Below are positions 36,088 through 46,426 of a DNA stretch of 64,000 bases, in pieces. Location of the stretch: positions 62,001 to 126,000 of the forward strand of contig JAHIWP010000072.1 in assembly GCA_018816095.1 (NCBI GenBank). The letters run 5' to 3'. The position numbers and the translations under genes were made by a program. Numbering within the stretch: the first letter of the stretch is position 1; each line of letters starts with the position of its first letter. This DNA comes from Gammaproteobacteria bacterium (GTDB lineage: Bacteria > Pseudomonadota > Gammaproteobacteria > Pseudomonadales > Pseudomonadaceae). The notes beneath the pieces are model-generated. The model was not told where the DNA came from. It worked only from the letters and a program-made list of their open reading frames with translations, and ran no database searches.

Positions 36088-38049
36088 CTACGCGTTGGCT
36101 TCTTCCAGTTCCACCAACACGGTGCCTTCACTCACCATCTCACCCTCGCCGCAATACAGTGCCTTGACCGTACCGGCATGCGCTGCGCGGATGCTGTGTT
36201 CCATTTTCATTGCCTCCAGCACCACCAGGGCAGTGCCGGCCTCGACCCGCTGGCCGGCCTCGACCAGCACGCGCACGATGCTGCCGTTCATCGGTGCCGT
36301 CAGGGCGCCGTGATGCTGATGGCTGGCTTCGACTTCGGCAATCGGGTCGACACGCTGGATGCTGCGCAGCTCGCCGGCATAGTGCAGGTAGAGGGTATCG
36401 CTGCGGCGAATCGCCAGATGTTGTTGGCGCAGGCCGTCGCGCTCTACCGACAACGTTTCGCCTTGCAACTGTAGGGTGGACGTCGCTGTGTGGCGCAGAC
36501 GGATTACCTGGCACTCGCTCTGGCAGGCCAAGTGCACGTCAGCTTCGGCCGGTAAACCCAGGCGCAAGCCATGAGTGCGTGACCAGGGGGAGTGGTAGTC
36601 GTCGTGGCGCTGCTGCGGCGCTTCGCTCTGCACAAAGGCTTCGGCGGCTAGTTGCCAGAACTCAGCCGGTAATTCGCTTGCCGGTGGTAGGAGCTGTGCT
36701 TCATGGCGCGGAATAAAGCCGGTATCCAGCTCGGCATTGGCAAAGGCCGGATGGGCCAGCACACGTTGCAGGAACGCCAGGTTGGTTCTGACGCCGCCCA
36801 CGCAGGTTTCCTTGAGCATGGCCAGCAGGCGCAGGCGCGCCTCTTCGCGGTTCTCGCCCCAGGCAATCAGCTTGCCGAGCATGGGGTCATAGAAGGGTGA
36901 GACTTCATCGCCTTCGCTGACCCCGCTATCAACACGGCGGCCTGGGCCCGCGGCGGCTTCGCGGTACAGCGCCAGGGTGCCGGTGGCAGGCAAGAAGTCG
37001 TTGTCCGGGTCTTCCGCGTACAGCCGCACTTCGATGGCGTGACCAATCAGTGGCACCTGTTCCTGAGTAATCGGCAGCGCTTCACCACGGGCCACGCGGA
37101 TCTGCCAGGCCACTAGGTCCAGGCCGGTAATCAGCTCGGTGACCGGATGCTCGACCTGCAGGCGGGTGTTCATCTCCATAAAGAAGAAGTCGCCGCGCTC
37201 ATCCAGCAGAAACTCCACGGTACCAGCGCCGACATAGCCGATGGCTTGGGCCGCCTTGACTGCAGCCTCACCCATGGCGCGGCGCAGTTCTGTTGACAGC
37301 CCAGGCGCAGGAGCTTCTTCGACGACCTTCTGGTGGCGACGCTGGATCGAGCAGTCGCGCTCATTCAGGTACAGGCAGTTGCCGTGTTGGTCGGCGAACA
37401 CCTGGATTTCCACATGGCGTGGCTTGAGGACGTATTTCTCCACCAACATGCGCGAGTCGCCGAACGACGATTGCGCTTCGCGCTGGGCGCTGGCCAGGGC
37501 TTCGGCCAGTTCGCTCTCGCGCTCGACCACCTTCATGCCCTTGCCGCCACCACCCGCCGTGGCTTTGAGCAGTACCGGATAGCCGATCTGCTTGGCCGCG
37601 TCGCAGAAGGTTTGCGCATCTTGCGCCTCGCCGTGATAGCCCGGCACCAGGGGTACGCCGGCGGCCTCCATCAGTGCTTTAGCGGCGGATTTACTGCCCA
37701 TGGCATCGATGGCCGAGGCGGGCGGGCCGAGGAAGATCAGCCCGGCTTGTTCGATAGCGCGGGCAAAACCGGCGTTTTCCGAGAGAAAGCCGTAACCGGG
37801 GTGAATCGCTTGGGCACCGCTGGCCTTGGCAGCAGCGATCAGTGCGTCAATACGCAGGTAACTGTCCGCCGGCTTGGCACCGCCCAGATTTACCGCCAGA
37901 TCAGCTTCGCGCACGTGGCGCGCGTTGGCGTCGATGGTGCTGTGCACTGCCACGGTCTGGATGCCCATGGCTTTGGCTGTGCGCATTACTCGGCAGGCGA
38001 TCTCGCCACGGTTTGCCACCAGCAAAGTGTCGATAGGCTTAAGGCTCAT
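36088..38049 (-). CDS. liuD: Methylcrotonyl-CoA carboxylase biotin-containing subunit
   Basis: 653 residues. The biotin carboxylase domain has LVANRGEIACRVMRTAKAMG, the ATP-grasp glycine loop TAGGGGKGMKVV, and EMNTRLQVEHPVTE. The biotin carboxyl carrier domain at the end carries VLEAMKMEHSIRAAH with the biotinylated Lys. ATG overlaps the liuC stop by four bases. Partner of LiuB; carboxylates 3-methylcrotonyl-CoA. Confidence 0.95.
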   Translation of the reverse strand: MSLKPIDTLLVANRGEIACRVMRTAKAMGIQTVAVHSTIDANARHVREADLAVNLGGAKPADSYLRIDALIAAAKASGAQAIHPGYGFLSENAGFARAIEQAGLIFLGPPASAIDAMGSKSAAKALMEAAGVPLVPGYHGEAQDAQTFCDAAKQIGYPVLLKATAGGGGKGMKVVERESELAEALASAQREAQSSFGDSRMLVEKYVLKPRHVEIQVFADQHGNCLYLNERDCSIQRRHQKVVEEAPAPGLSTELRRAMGEAAVKAAQAIGYVGAGTVEFLLDERGDFFFMEMNTRLQVEHPVTELITGLDLVAWQIRVARGEALPITQEQVPLIGHAIEVRLYAEDPDNDFLPATGTLALYREAAAGPGRRVDSGVSEGDEVSPFYDPMLGKLIAWGENREEARLRLLAMLKETCVGGVRTNLAFLQRVLAHPAFANAELDTGFIPRHEAQLLPPASELPAEFWQLAAEAFVQSEAPQQRHDDYHSPWSRTHGLRLGLPAEADVHLACQSECQVIRLRHTATSTLQLQGETLSVERDGLRQQHLAIRRSDTLYLHYAGELRSIQRVDPIAEVEASHQHHGALTAPMNGSIVRVLVEAGQRVEAGTALVVLEAMKMEHSIRAAHAGTVKALYCGEGEMVSEGTVLVELEEANA

Positions 38050-38846
38050 GCTTGTGGCTCCTGCCAGGCGGGCTTGCGTTTATCCAGAAAGGCACGCAAA
38101 CCTTCCTGGCCTTCGGGGCTGACGCGAATACGGGCGATGGCGTTTTCGGTATAGCGGCGCAGGGCCGGAGTCAGCACGCCGCTGCCGACTTCGCGCAGCA
38201 GGTCTTTGCTGGCCTGCATGGCCTGTGGACTGTTGAACAGCAGGGTGTTGATCCAGTTTTCTACCTGAGCGTCGAGTTCGGCAACTGGATAGCTCTCGGC
38301 AAACAAGCCCAGCTCCTGCGCGCGTTCCCCACTAAAGCGCTCGGCGGTCAGTGCATAGCGCCGCGCCGCACGCTCACCAATCGCCTGCACCACGAAGGGG
38401 CTGATGACTGCGGGTGCTAGACCGATGCGAACTTCCGACAGACACAGCTGCGCGTCGCTGGCGCCGATGGTCATGTCGCAACAGCTGATCAAACCCAGCG
38501 CTCCGCCAAAAGCCGCACCTTGCACCACGGCCAGGGTCGGGATTTTCAGCTGGTAGAGGTTGTGCATCAGCTCGGCCAACTCGCGCGAGTCGGCCAGGTT
38601 GGCGGTGTAGTCCAGGGTCGCCGCGTGCTGCATCCAGGCCAGATCCGCACCGGCGCTGAAGTGCTTGCCGCGTCCGCGCAGCAGCAGAAAGCGCAGGCTT
38701 TTATCGGCCATCACCGCGTCGAGGGCGAGGATCAGCTCGCGGATCATCTCGGCGTTAAAGGCGTTGTTCTTATCGGCGCGATTGAGCCAAAGCGTGGCAA
38801 AACCACGTGGGTCGGTTTCAAGCTGGATGGTGTTGAAGTCGGTCAT
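38046..38846 (-). CDS. liuC: 3-Methylglutaconyl-CoA hydratase
   Basis: 266 residues from ATG at 38846; an in-frame start at 38891 lies in a dispersed repeat. Crotonase fold: LRGRGKHFSAGADLAWMQHA and VVQGAAFGGALGLISCCDM. It hydrates 3-methylglutaconyl-CoA to HMG-CoA. The position between liuB and liuD and the four-base overlap with liuD support the name. Confidence 0.92.
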   Translation of the reverse strand: MTDFNTIQLETDPRGFATLWLNRADKNNAFNAEMIRELILALDAVMADKSLRFLLLRGRGKHFSAGADLAWMQHAATLDYTANLADSRELAELMHNLYQLKIPTLAVVQGAAFGGALGLISCCDMTIGASDAQLCLSEVRIGLAPAVISPFVVQAIGERAARRYALTAERFSGERAQELGLFAESYPVAELDAQVENWINTLLFNSPQAMQASKDLLREVGSGVLTPALRRYTENAIARIRVSPEGQEGLRAFLDKRKPAWQEPQA

Positions 38847-38861
38847 CAATCTACCCTCATG

Positions 38862-38925
38862 TAGGGTGGAAGACGCTTTTTCTTCCACCATCGCCGGTGG
38901 ATGGGTGAAGCGTCATCCACCCTAC
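38862..38925. repeat. Two dispersed GGTGGA hairpin repeats between liuB and liuC
   Basis: GGTGGAAGA/TCTTCCACC at 38865-38889 and GGTGGATG/CATCCACC at 38896-38921, bounded by GTAG and CTAC. They fill the 81-base gap almost completely. Confidence 0.75.
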
Positions 38926-38927
38926 GG

Positions 38928-40535
38928 TCACATACGGAATATGCCGAACTGAGTCGGCTCAATTGGCGCGTTAAGACTGGCGGACAGCGCCAGGCCCAGT
39001 ACATCGCGGGTTTGCGCCGGGTCGATCACGCCGTCATCCCACAAGCGAGCACTCGAGTAGTAGGGGTGCCCTTGACGCTCGTACTGTTCGAGGATGGGCT
39101 GCTTAAGCGCCGCTTCATCCTCGGCGGAGAAACTCTGCCCGGCGCGGGCGGCCTGTTCGTGCTTAACCTGCACCAGCACACCGGCGGCCTGTTCGGCGCC
39201 CATCACGCCAATCCGCGCGTTCGGCCACATCCACAGGAAGCGCGGCTCAAAGGCACGGCCACACATGCCGTAGTTACCGGCGCCGAAGCTACCGCCGATG
39301 ATCACGGTGAACTTCGGCACCTTGGCGCAGGCCACAGCGTTGACCAACTTGGCGCCATGTTTGGCGATGCCGCCGGCTTCGTACTTCTGCCCGACCATAA
39401 AACCCGTGATGTTCTGCAGAAACAGCAGCGGAATACCGCGCTGGCAGGCCAGTTCGATAAAGTGCGCGCCTTTTTGCGCCGACTCGGCAAACAGGATGCC
39501 GTTATTGGCGAGGATCGCTACCGGGTAGCCGTGAATATGCGCAAAGCCGCACACCAGCGTCGCGCCAAATAGCGCTTTGAATTCATCAAATACGCTGCCA
39601 TCGACGGTGCGGGCAATCACTTCACGCACATCGAAGGGTTGTTTGGCGTCCGCCGGAATCACCCCGTATAACTCTTCGCTGCTGTACAGCGGATTGATTG
39701 GCGCACGGTTATTCAGCACGCCGAGCTTGCGCCAATTTAGATTGGCAATTGAGCGGCGGGCCAGGGCCAGGGCGTGCTCATCGTTATCGGCGTAATGGTC
39801 AGCCACACCACTGGTTTTGCAGTGCACATCGGCGCCGCCAAGGTCTTCAGCACTGACCACCTCACCGGTGGCGGCTTTAACCAGCGGCGGGCCGGCGAGG
39901 AAGATGGTCGCCTGGTTGCGCACCATGATCGCTTCGTCAGCCATGGCAGGCACGTAGGCACCGCCGGCGGTGCAGGAGCCCATGACCACGGCGATTTGCG
40001 GGATGCCCATGGCCGACATATTGGCCTGGTTGAAGAAGATCCGGCCGAAGTGCTCACGATCCGGGAACACCTCATCCTGACGCGGCAAGTTGGCCCCGCC
40101 GGAGTCCACCAGGTAGATGCAGGGCAGGCGGTTCTGTTGGGCGATGGTTTGCGCGCGCAGGTGCTTTTTTACGGTCAGCGGGTAGTAGCTGCCGCCTTTT
40201 ACCGTGGCGTCGTTGGCCACGATCATGCACTCAACACCTTCGATCCGGCCGATGCCAGCCACCACGCCAGCCGCCGGTACATCTTCACCGTAGACCTCAT
40301 AGGCAGCCAGCTGGCCGATTTCGAGGAACGGCGAGCCGATATCCAGCAAGCGGTTAATGCGTTCGCGTGGCAGCAACTTGCCGCGCGAGGTGTGACGCTC
40401 CTGCGCCTTGGCGCCGCCGCCTTCGTGAATACGGGCGAGCAGGGCGCGCAGGTCGTTTACCTGGGTAAGCATTGCCGCACTATTGGCGGCGAACTCCGGT
40501 GAACGGGTGTTGATCTGGGTGTGCAGGATGGCCAT
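38928..40535 (-). CDS. liuB: Methylcrotonyl-CoA carboxylase carboxyltransferase subunit
   Basis: 535 residues, GGAGCC upstream of the ATG. Carboxyltransferase pattern: [60 protein letters not shown], and [16 protein letters not shown]. It transfers CO2 from biotin on LiuD to 3-methylcrotonyl-CoA. Confidence 0.95.
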   Translation of the reverse strand: MAILHTQINTRSPEFAANSAAMLTQVNDLRALLARIHEGGGAKAQERHTSRGKLLPRERINRLLDIGSPFLEIGQLAAYEVYGEDVPAAGVVAGIGRIEGVECMIVANDATVKGGSYYPLTVKKHLRAQTIAQQNRLPCIYLVDSGGANLPRQDEVFPDREHFGRIFFNQANMSAMGIPQIAVVMGSCTAGGAYVPAMADEAIMVRNQATIFLAGPPLVKAATGEVVSAEDLGGADVHCKTSGVADHYADNDEHALALARRSIANLNWRKLGVLNNRAPINPLYSSEELYGVIPADAKQPFDVREVIARTVDGSVFDEFKALFGATLVCGFAHIHGYPVAILANNGILFAESAQKGAHFIELACQRGIPLLFLQNITGFMVGQKYEAGGIAKHGAKLVNAVACAKVPKFTVIIGGSFGAGNYGMCGRAFEPRFLWMWPNARIGVMGAEQAAGVLVQVKHEQAARAGQSFSAEDEAALKQPILEQYERQGHPYYSSARLWDDGVIDPAQTRDVLGLALSASLNAPIEPTQFGIFRM

Positions 40536-40564
40536 TGAGTTGGCTCCGGTGTGCTGGCTAGCGC

Positions 40565-40599
40565 TTGATGGGTATCGCTCTGCTCAACCCATCCTACGG
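40565..40599. repeat. Dispersed hairpin repeat between liuA and liuB
   Basis: GATGGGT at 40567-40573 and ACCCATC at 4087-40093 within the line starting 40561 (that is, 40587-40593), followed by CTACGG; a diverged member of the GGTGGAT repeat family in the 70-base gap. Confidence 0.55.
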
Positions 40600-40605
40600 T
40601 TTGGC

Positions 40606-41769
40606 TTATTTGGTTTCGTTGAATAGCTCGCGGCCGATCAGCATGCGGCGGATCTCGCTGGTGCCCGCGCCGATTTCATACAGCTTGGCGTCACGCAGCA
40701 AACGGCCGGTGGGGTATTCGTTGATATAGCCGTTGCCGCCGAGAATCTGGATGGCGTCGAGGGCCATCTGGGTGGCGCGCTCGGCGCTGTAAAGGATGAC
40801 CCCGGCGGCGTCCTTGCGCGTGGTTTCGCCACGGTCGCAGGCCTGGGCCACGGCATACAGGTAGGCGCGGCTGGCGTTGAGCTGGGTGTACATATCGGCC
40901 ACCTTGCCCTGGATCAGCTGGAATTCGCCGATGCTCTGGCCGAACTGTTTGCGGTCATGGATGTACGGCACGATCACGTCCATGCAGGCCTGCATGATCC
41001 CGGTTGGGCCGCCGGAGAGCACCACACGTTCGTAATCTAGGCCACTCATTAATACGCGCACGCCGCCGTTAAGCTGGCCGAGCACGTTCTCCTCCGGCAC
41101 TTCGACGTTGTCGAAGAACAGCTCGCAGGTGTTGGAACCACGCATACCGAGCTTGTCGAATTTGCTGCCACGGTTGAAACCCTTCCAGTCGCGCTCGACG
41201 ATAAAGGCGCTGATACCGTGCGCACCTTTGTCTAGGTCAGTCTTGGCGTAAATCACATAGGTATTGGCGTCGGGGCCGTTGGTGATCCAGGTTTTGCTGC
41301 CGTTGAGCACGTAGCGATCGCCTTGTTTGTCGGCGCGCAGCTTCATGCTGACTACGTCGGAGCCGGCATTTGGCTCGCTCATCGCCAGCGCGCCGATGTG
41401 CTCGCCGGACACCAGCTTGGGCAGGTACTTGGCCTTCTGCTCAGGCGTGCCGTTGCGTTTGATCTGGTTGACGCAGAGGTTGGAGTGCGCGCCGTAGGAG
41501 AGGGCGACCGAGGCCGAGCCACGGCTGATCTCTTCCATGGCGATGACGTGGGCCAGGTAGCCCAGGCCGGAGCCGCCGTATTCTTCCTCAACGGTGATTC
41601 CAAGCAGGCCCATGTCGCCGAACTTCTTCCACATGTCCGCCGGGAACTGATTGTCGCTGTCGATGGCCGCTGCGCGCGGGGCCAGTTCGGCCGCTACAAA
41701 GGCCTGGGTCTGTTCGCGCAACATGTCGATGGTGTCGCCGAGGGCGAAGTTGAGAGAGGGGTAGCTCAT
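40606..41769 (-). CDS. liuA: Isovaleryl-CoA dehydrogenase
   Basis: 387 residues, AGGTGGA before the ATG. Acyl-CoA dehydrogenase motifs: [23 protein letters not shown], and catalytic Glu247 in [11 protein letters not shown], the position used by isovaleryl-CoA dehydrogenases rather than the later position of straight-chain enzymes. [13 protein letters not shown] and [15 protein letters not shown] end the protein. First catabolic step of the liu pathway. Confidence 0.95.
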   Translation of the reverse strand: MSYPSLNFALGDTIDMLREQTQAFVAAELAPRAAAIDSDNQFPADMWKKFGDMGLLGITVEEEYGGSGLGYLAHVIAMEEISRGSASVALSYGAHSNLCVNQIKRNGTPEQKAKYLPKLVSGEHIGALAMSEPNAGSDVVSMKLRADKQGDRYVLNGSKTWITNGPDANTYVIYAKTDLDKGAHGISAFIVERDWKGFNRGSKFDKLGMRGSNTCELFFDNVEVPEENVLGQLNGGVRVLMSGLDYERVVLSGGPTGIMQACMDVIVPYIHDRKQFGQSIGEFQLIQGKVADMYTQLNASRAYLYAVAQACDRGETTRKDAAGVILYSAERATQMALDAIQILGGNGYINEYPTGRLLRDAKLYEIGAGTSEIRRMLIGRELFNETK

Positions 41770-41798
41770 GGTTCCACCTATAAGATTTATTATTAGGT

Positions 41799-42200
41799 TT
41801 AGGAGGTAATCGATTGTTTTTTATCGGTTTCAGCCAAAGCAGCTAGGCAGCGTTCTTCGGCGGTATCCAGCTCTAGCTGCATCTGTTCAATGTCCAGCAG
41901 CTGTTGCTCGAGCTGGGTGCGGCGCTCGGCAATCTTGGCCATAAAGGTGTGCAACTGTTTGTGATTGCCATGTACGGGGTCGTACAGCTCGATCAGCTCC
42001 CTGCACTCGGCCAGGGAGAAACCGATGCGCTTGCCGCGCAGAATGAGCTTGAGGGCGACTTTGTCTTTGGCGCTGTAAATGCGCTCCTGGCCACGGCGTT
42101 CGGGGCTGAGCATCTGCTGCTCTTCATAAAAACGAATGGCGCGGGTGGTGATATCCAGCTCGCGGGCCAGTTCTGAAATGGAGTAGGTGACGACGGACAT
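41799..42200 (-). CDS. liuR: MerR-family regulator of the liu operon
   Basis: 133 residues: [20 protein letters not shown] is the MerR helix-turn-helix, followed by [20 protein letters not shown] and a C-terminal coiled coil ([20 protein letters not shown]). First gene of the operon, 29 bases ahead of liuA. LiuR regulators respond to branched-chain degradation intermediates; the effector here is inferred. Confidence 0.92.
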   Translation of the reverse strand: MSVVTYSISELARELDITTRAIRFYEEQQMLSPERRGQERIYSAKDKVALKLILRGKRIGFSLAECRELIELYDPVHGNHKQLHTFMAKIAERRTQLEQQLLDIEQMQLELDTAEERCLAALAETDKKQSITS

Positions 42201-42222
42201 AGGCGTTGGCTCTTGCTTACCT

Positions 42223-42236
42223 TTACGTTAACGTAA
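42223..42236. promoter_or_regulatory. LiuR operator palindrome
   Basis: TTACGTTAACGTAA, a perfect 14-base palindrome, 23 bases upstream of the liuR start. It fits the known LiuR binding pattern of proteobacteria. The rest of the 330-base region 42201-42530 shows nothing I can name. Confidence 0.8.
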
Positions 42237-42530
42237 GCCTGGCTGGCGCTGTAGTCAACTGGCGCCCAGGCAATGCCGACTAGGCCGCAACGAGCGATAA
42301 CTGAGTTGGTATTTTTTATAGCTTAAAAGTCGTTGGCTGACAGTGCTTTACGGTGTTTATCTAGAAAAGTTAGGAGGTATGGATTACCGCAGCCATTGCA
42401 GCTGCGCTCATTCATAAACACGCACAACCCCGGCCAATTGGCGCAAACCAGTTTGGCTGTGGGGTTGGCTAACGGTCTTGGGCGCAAATAAACAGAGCCT
42501 GGAGTGGCAAGCGCTCTTTATCCGAAGGCG

Positions 42531-43463
42531 TCAGGCCTGGGCCTTCTCGTTTTTCTTTTCCAGGGCTACGGCCTGCTGGGATATCTCGATGATCTGCTCG
42601 CGCATCCAGCGGTTGGCCGGGTCTTGGTCGGTGCTTTCGTGCCAGTACAGGTGGGTTTCCACGGGCTGCATGTCTTTGACTGGTAACTCAACACAATGCA
42701 GGTCGTTACGTGTGACGAAGCGCTTGGGCACTGTCATAACCATGTCGGTGGTTTGCAACACGGTTGAGGCCATCAGGTAGTGCTGTGAGCGCAGTGCGAT
42801 CTTGCGCTGGACGCCCAGGCGGCCTAGGGCCAGGTCAACATGGCCAAGGCCATTGCGCCGGGTGGAAATATGGATATGGGGCAGGCCCATGTACTCATCG
42901 AGGCTGATTTTGTCTTTGGCCATGGGATGCCCACGGCGCATGGCACAGACGTAGCGGTCTTCCATCAGCTTAACGTGGCGCACCTGAGGGTCGGTGTTGA
43001 GCGGCGCATCCACGGCGAAATCCAGGCGGCCAGCGGCCAGTTCCTTGGTGGTTTCGCGGCGTCGCGCGAGCATGCTCTCGATATTTACATTCGGCGCCAT
43101 TCGCCGCAGACGCTGGAATAACGGCGGCAGGATGATCGCTTCGGTGAGGTCGGTCATGCTGATGCGGAAGGTTTTGTTGGCCTGGGCCGGATTGAAGATG
43201 CGACTTTCTTGCACAGAGATGCGCAGTTGCTGCAGGGCGTTGCGAACCGGGCCGATGATGTTCTGCGCCATGGGCGTGGGCACCATGCCCTGGGCGGTGC
43301 GCACAAACAGCGGGTCGTTGAAGGTTTCGCGCAGGCGCGCCAGGGCATTGGACACAGCGGGCTGGGTAATGCCGACAATCTGCCCGGCGCGGGTCAGGTT
43401 GGCCTCGGTGTAGATGGCATCGAAGACGACAAAGAGGTTGAGGTCGACCTTGTTGAGATTCAT
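42531..43463 (-). CDS. LysR-family transcriptional regulator
   Basis: 310 residues. N-terminal winged helix: DLNLFVVFDAIYTEANLTRA, GQIVGITQPAVSNALARLRE. Ligand domain of the NodD/LeuO-like branch (FRISMTDLTEAIILPPLFQR, TTDMVMTVPKRF). Divergent from the acyl-CoA dehydrogenase at 43622, so likely its regulator. The effector is unknown. Confidence 0.88.
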   Translation of the reverse strand: MNLNKVDLNLFVVFDAIYTEANLTRAGQIVGITQPAVSNALARLRETFNDPLFVRTAQGMVPTPMAQNIIGPVRNALQQLRISVQESRIFNPAQANKTFRISMTDLTEAIILPPLFQRLRRMAPNVNIESMLARRRETTKELAAGRLDFAVDAPLNTDPQVRHVKLMEDRYVCAMRRGHPMAKDKISLDEYMGLPHIHISTRRNGLGHVDLALGRLGVQRKIALRSQHYLMASTVLQTTDMVMTVPKRFVTRNDLHCVELPVKDMQPVETHLYWHESTDQDPANRWMREQIIEISQQAVALEKKNEKAQA

Positions 43464-43537
43464 GACGCGCGCGCTCCGCAGGTTGTTGTTATGGGTGGAT
43501 CATATATCGGTGATGAATGTTTATACACGCTGAGAAT

Positions 43538-43552
43538 AGATTAGATAAATCT
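43538..43552. promoter_or_regulatory. Candidate LysR-type operator
   Basis: AGATT-AGATA-AATCT: 5-base inverted arms in the 158-base divergent region, 70 bases from the dehydrogenase start. It fits the short dyads of LysR sites; inference only. Confidence 0.4.
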
Positions 43553-43621
43553 TAATCCCTGCTCTAGCATCATTTCCACCTCACCTCATTCCCTAAAAAT
43601 CAGCGTCAGAAGGTAGCCATC

Positions 43622-44851
43622 ATGGATTTCGCCTACTCCCCAAAGGTTCAGCAACTGCGTGAACGCGTCACCGCGTTTATGGAGAGCCATGTCTATCCAG
43701 CAGAAGCCGTGTTTGAGCAGCAGGTCAATCAAGGCGACCGCTGGCAGCCCACCGCGATCATGGAGGAGCTCAAGGCCAAAGCCAAAGCCGAAGGGTTGTG
43801 GAACCTGTTTCTGCCGGACTCTGAGCTGGGTGCAGGGCTGACCAATACCGAATATGCGCCCCTGGCCGAGATCATGGGCAGTTCGTTGATTGGTCCTGAG
43901 CCGTTCAACTGCGCCGCGCCGGACACCGGCAATATGGAAGTGCTGGTGCGCTACGCCAATGACGCGCAGAAGGAGCAGTGGCTCAAGCCGCTGCTGGACG
44001 GCACTATCCGTTCGGCTTTCGCCATGACCGAGCCTGGTGTGGCTTCATCCGATGCCACCAATATGCAAGCCAGTGCGGTGCGCCAGGGCGATGAGTGGGT
44101 GATCAACGGCCGCAAGTGGTGGACTTCCGGTGCGTGCGATCCGCGCTGCAAAATCATGATCTTTATGGGTCTGACCAACCCGGATGGCCCGCGCCATGCG
44201 CAGCACTCGATGATTCTGGTGCCGATGGATGCGCCGGGGGTGAAAGTACTGCGCCCGCTGCCAGTATTCGGTTACGACGATGCACCGCACGGCCACGCCG
44301 AAGTGCTGTTCGAAAACGTCCGCGTGCCTTATGAGAACGTCCTGCTCGGCGAGGGTCGTGGTTTTGAGATCGCTCAGGGTCGCCTTGGCCCAGGCCGCAT
44401 TCACCACTGCATGCGCTCCATTGGCATGGCCGAGCGCGCGCTGAAACTGATGTGTGAGCGCTCGATCAGCCGTACTGCCTTCGGCAAACCGCTGGCGCGT
44501 TTGGGTGGCAATATCGATCACATCGCCGACTCGCGTATGGAAATCAATATGGCCCGCCTGTTGACCCTGAACGCGGCGTACATGATGGACACCGTGGGCA
44601 ACAAGATTGCCGCCAGTGAAATCGCCCAGATCAAGGTAGTGGCGCCCAACGTCGCGCTTAAGGTGATCGACCGCGCGATCCAGATGCATGGCGGTGCCGG
44701 GGTCTCCAACGACTTCCCGCTGGCCTACTGGTACGCCATGCAGCGCACACTGCGCCTGGCCGACGGCCCGGACGAAGTGCACCGTGCGGCCATTGGCAAG
44801 TTTGAGATCGGTAAGTACGTGTCCAAGGATGTGATGAAAGCCAGCCGTTAA
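43622..44851 (+). CDS. Acyl-CoA dehydrogenase family protein
   Basis: 409 residues. FADYNTs are evident: [73 protein letters not shown]. The sequence type is that of the larger ACAD10/11- or FadE-like enzymes rather than short-chain ones. Substrate unknown. Controlled presumably by the divergent LysR gene. Single-gene unit closed by a hairpin. Confidence 0.88.
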   Translation: MDFAYSPKVQQLRERVTAFMESHVYPAEAVFEQQVNQGDRWQPTAIMEELKAKAKAEGLWNLFLPDSELGAGLTNTEYAPLAEIMGSSLIGPEPFNCAAPDTGNMEVLVRYANDAQKEQWLKPLLDGTIRSAFAMTEPGVASSDATNMQASAVRQGDEWVINGRKWWTSGACDPRCKIMIFMGLTNPDGPRHAQHSMILVPMDAPGVKVLRPLPVFGYDDAPHGHAEVLFENVRVPYENVLLGEGRGFEIAQGRLGPGRIHHCMRSIGMAERALKLMCERSISRTAFGKPLARLGGNIDHIADSRMEINMARLLTLNAAYMMDTVGNKIAASEIAQIKVVAPNVALKVIDRAIQMHGGAGVSNDFPLAYWYAMQRTLRLADGPDEVHRAAIGKFEIGKYVSKDVMKASR

Positions 44852-44871
44852 GGCGCTTCAACAACACAGTA

Positions 44872-44895
44872 CAAGGCCCGCAATTGCGGGCCTTG
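44872..44895 (+). terminator. Terminator-like palindrome after the acyl-CoA dehydrogenase
   Basis: Perfect 24-base palindrome (CAAGGCCCGCAA mirrored by TTGCGGGCCTTG) 21 bases past the stop, followed by a weak T-rich stretch. It lies between convergent genes and could serve both. Confidence 0.75.
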
Positions 44896-44938
44896 TGCGT
44901 TGTGGGTTTAACGCTGATCTAAACCAGTCAGCTAGCTG

Positions 44939-46321
44939 TCAGTAGACCCAGACTTCTACCCGGCGATTCTTGATTCTGCCTTCGTCCACGCTGTTGGTGG
45001 CCACTGGCAGCTCATCACCGAGGCCGATGATGTCGCGGAACACGACTCCGCCTTTGCTTAGCTCACGGCGTACTGCCATGGCGCGTAACTTTGACAGCAA
45101 CTCGGCGCGGGCCGGGTCCGCTTTGGCGTCACCGAACCCCACCAGTACCACGTTGCCCTTGAGCTTGTTTTGCGCCTGCAGGTAAGCCAGTAGCCGGTTC
45201 AGATCGCGCCGCGCCTTGTTGTCGAGGCTGGCGCTGCCTTCCTGAAAGCGAAAATTCACCGATAGGCGTTGGGCGTTTTGCGCCAGGTCCAGATAGCTGG
45301 CGGGCATGTGTGCATGCGCGGGGATGTTCACCGCCTGTACGGTCTGCGCGATAAACCCACTCTGCTCGACAATCGCCTGGCCGCGCGGGCTATGGGCAAA
45401 CTGCACTAGGGCACGGGCCCAGGGGTTGTTCAGCGCGGGCTGGTTATACAGAAACAGCCGGCGCGACAGCGGGTAATCCTCGGTGGCAATCAAGGTCAGG
45501 CTGGGCAGCATGGGTTGCGAGTCGCCGGCCGCGATGGCTAGGGCCTTGGCCTGGCGGATATAAGGCAGGCCGATAAAGCCGATACCGTTACGGTCTTGGC
45601 TGACCGCATCGGAGAGTTTCTCGCTGGATTCAAAGCGCTTGGCGTTACTGGCCAGGGCTTTGCCATTGGCGCTCAGCACCAGCTCTTTAAAGGTGTCATA
45701 GGTGCCGGATTTGTCATCACGCGCATAAATATTGATTTCGCCTGCGGGTGCGCCCAGCTGCGCCCAGTTGGTGATTTCACCGGCAAAAATCTGTGCCAGC
45801 TGCAAGGTGTTTAATGCGGAGAGGGGGTTGCCCGGGTGCAGGATGATGGCCAGGCCATCGAGGGCGATGATCTGTTCAGCACTGGCGCTTTTCAGGTCGC
45901 CAAGGGCAAGCAGATTGGTGGCTTCGCTGTCCTTGATGGGCCGTGATGAGGCCGCCAGCTCAGCACTGCCATCGGCCAATGCAGTGAAACCGGTGCCCGA
46001 GCCATGGGCTGCGACCTCAATGCTGATGCTACGGCCATCGGGATGCGTGCCAGTGATGCGCTGCTCATTCTCCGCCGCGCCGGCTTCAATGCGAATGGCG
46101 CTTAACCCTTGCTCTTCAAACAGGCCTTTGACCAGCGCCGGGCCGAGCTTGGCGCCAATGGTGTTGGAACCCTGAATGCGCAACACGCTGTTGTTATCAG
46201 CGACATTGGGCAGGGCGGCGAATACTGACCAGGGCAGGGCGTAGCAGATTGAGCCGAGTAACAGAAAACTGATGGTGCGAATCCAGGTTTCACGATCAGA
46301 AGCGGAATGGGTGCGCGGCAT
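44939..46321 (-). CDS. PstS-like phosphate-binding/OmpA chimeric protein
   Basis: 460 residues. N-terminal hydrophobic export signal to about WSVFAA. PstS-like domain at about 35-330 (LRIQGSNTIGAKLGPALVKG, AHGSGTGFTAL, DKSGTYDTFKELVL, GIGFIGLPYI). OmpA-like peptidoglycan-binding domain at about 345-460 (VNFRFQEGSASLDNKARRDL, VLVGFGDAKADPARAELLSK, NRRVEVWVY). The combination suggests a cell-wall-anchored periplasmic solute binder. No pst transporter genes lie nearby. Confidence 0.85.
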   Translation of the reverse strand: MPRTHSASDRETWIRTISFLLLGSICYALPWSVFAALPNVADNNSVLRIQGSNTIGAKLGPALVKGLFEEQGLSAIRIEAGAAENEQRITGTHPDGRSISIEVAAHGSGTGFTALADGSAELAASSRPIKDSEATNLLALGDLKSASAEQIIALDGLAIILHPGNPLSALNTLQLAQIFAGEITNWAQLGAPAGEINIYARDDKSGTYDTFKELVLSANGKALASNAKRFESSEKLSDAVSQDRNGIGFIGLPYIRQAKALAIAAGDSQPMLPSLTLIATEDYPLSRRLFLYNQPALNNPWARALVQFAHSPRGQAIVEQSGFIAQTVQAVNIPAHAHMPASYLDLAQNAQRLSVNFRFQEGSASLDNKARRDLNRLLAYLQAQNKLKGNVVLVGFGDAKADPARAELLSKLRAMAVRRELSKGGVVFRDIIGLGDELPVATNSVDEGRIKNRRVEVWVY

Positions 46322-46426
46322 GCGACAAACACCTTGTATGGGTGAGTGAAAGTGCCGCGACGATAAGACAAATACGTGACTGCAATATGACAGTCACTTT
46401 TCGATGTGAGCGCTCTAGCGCCGGGT

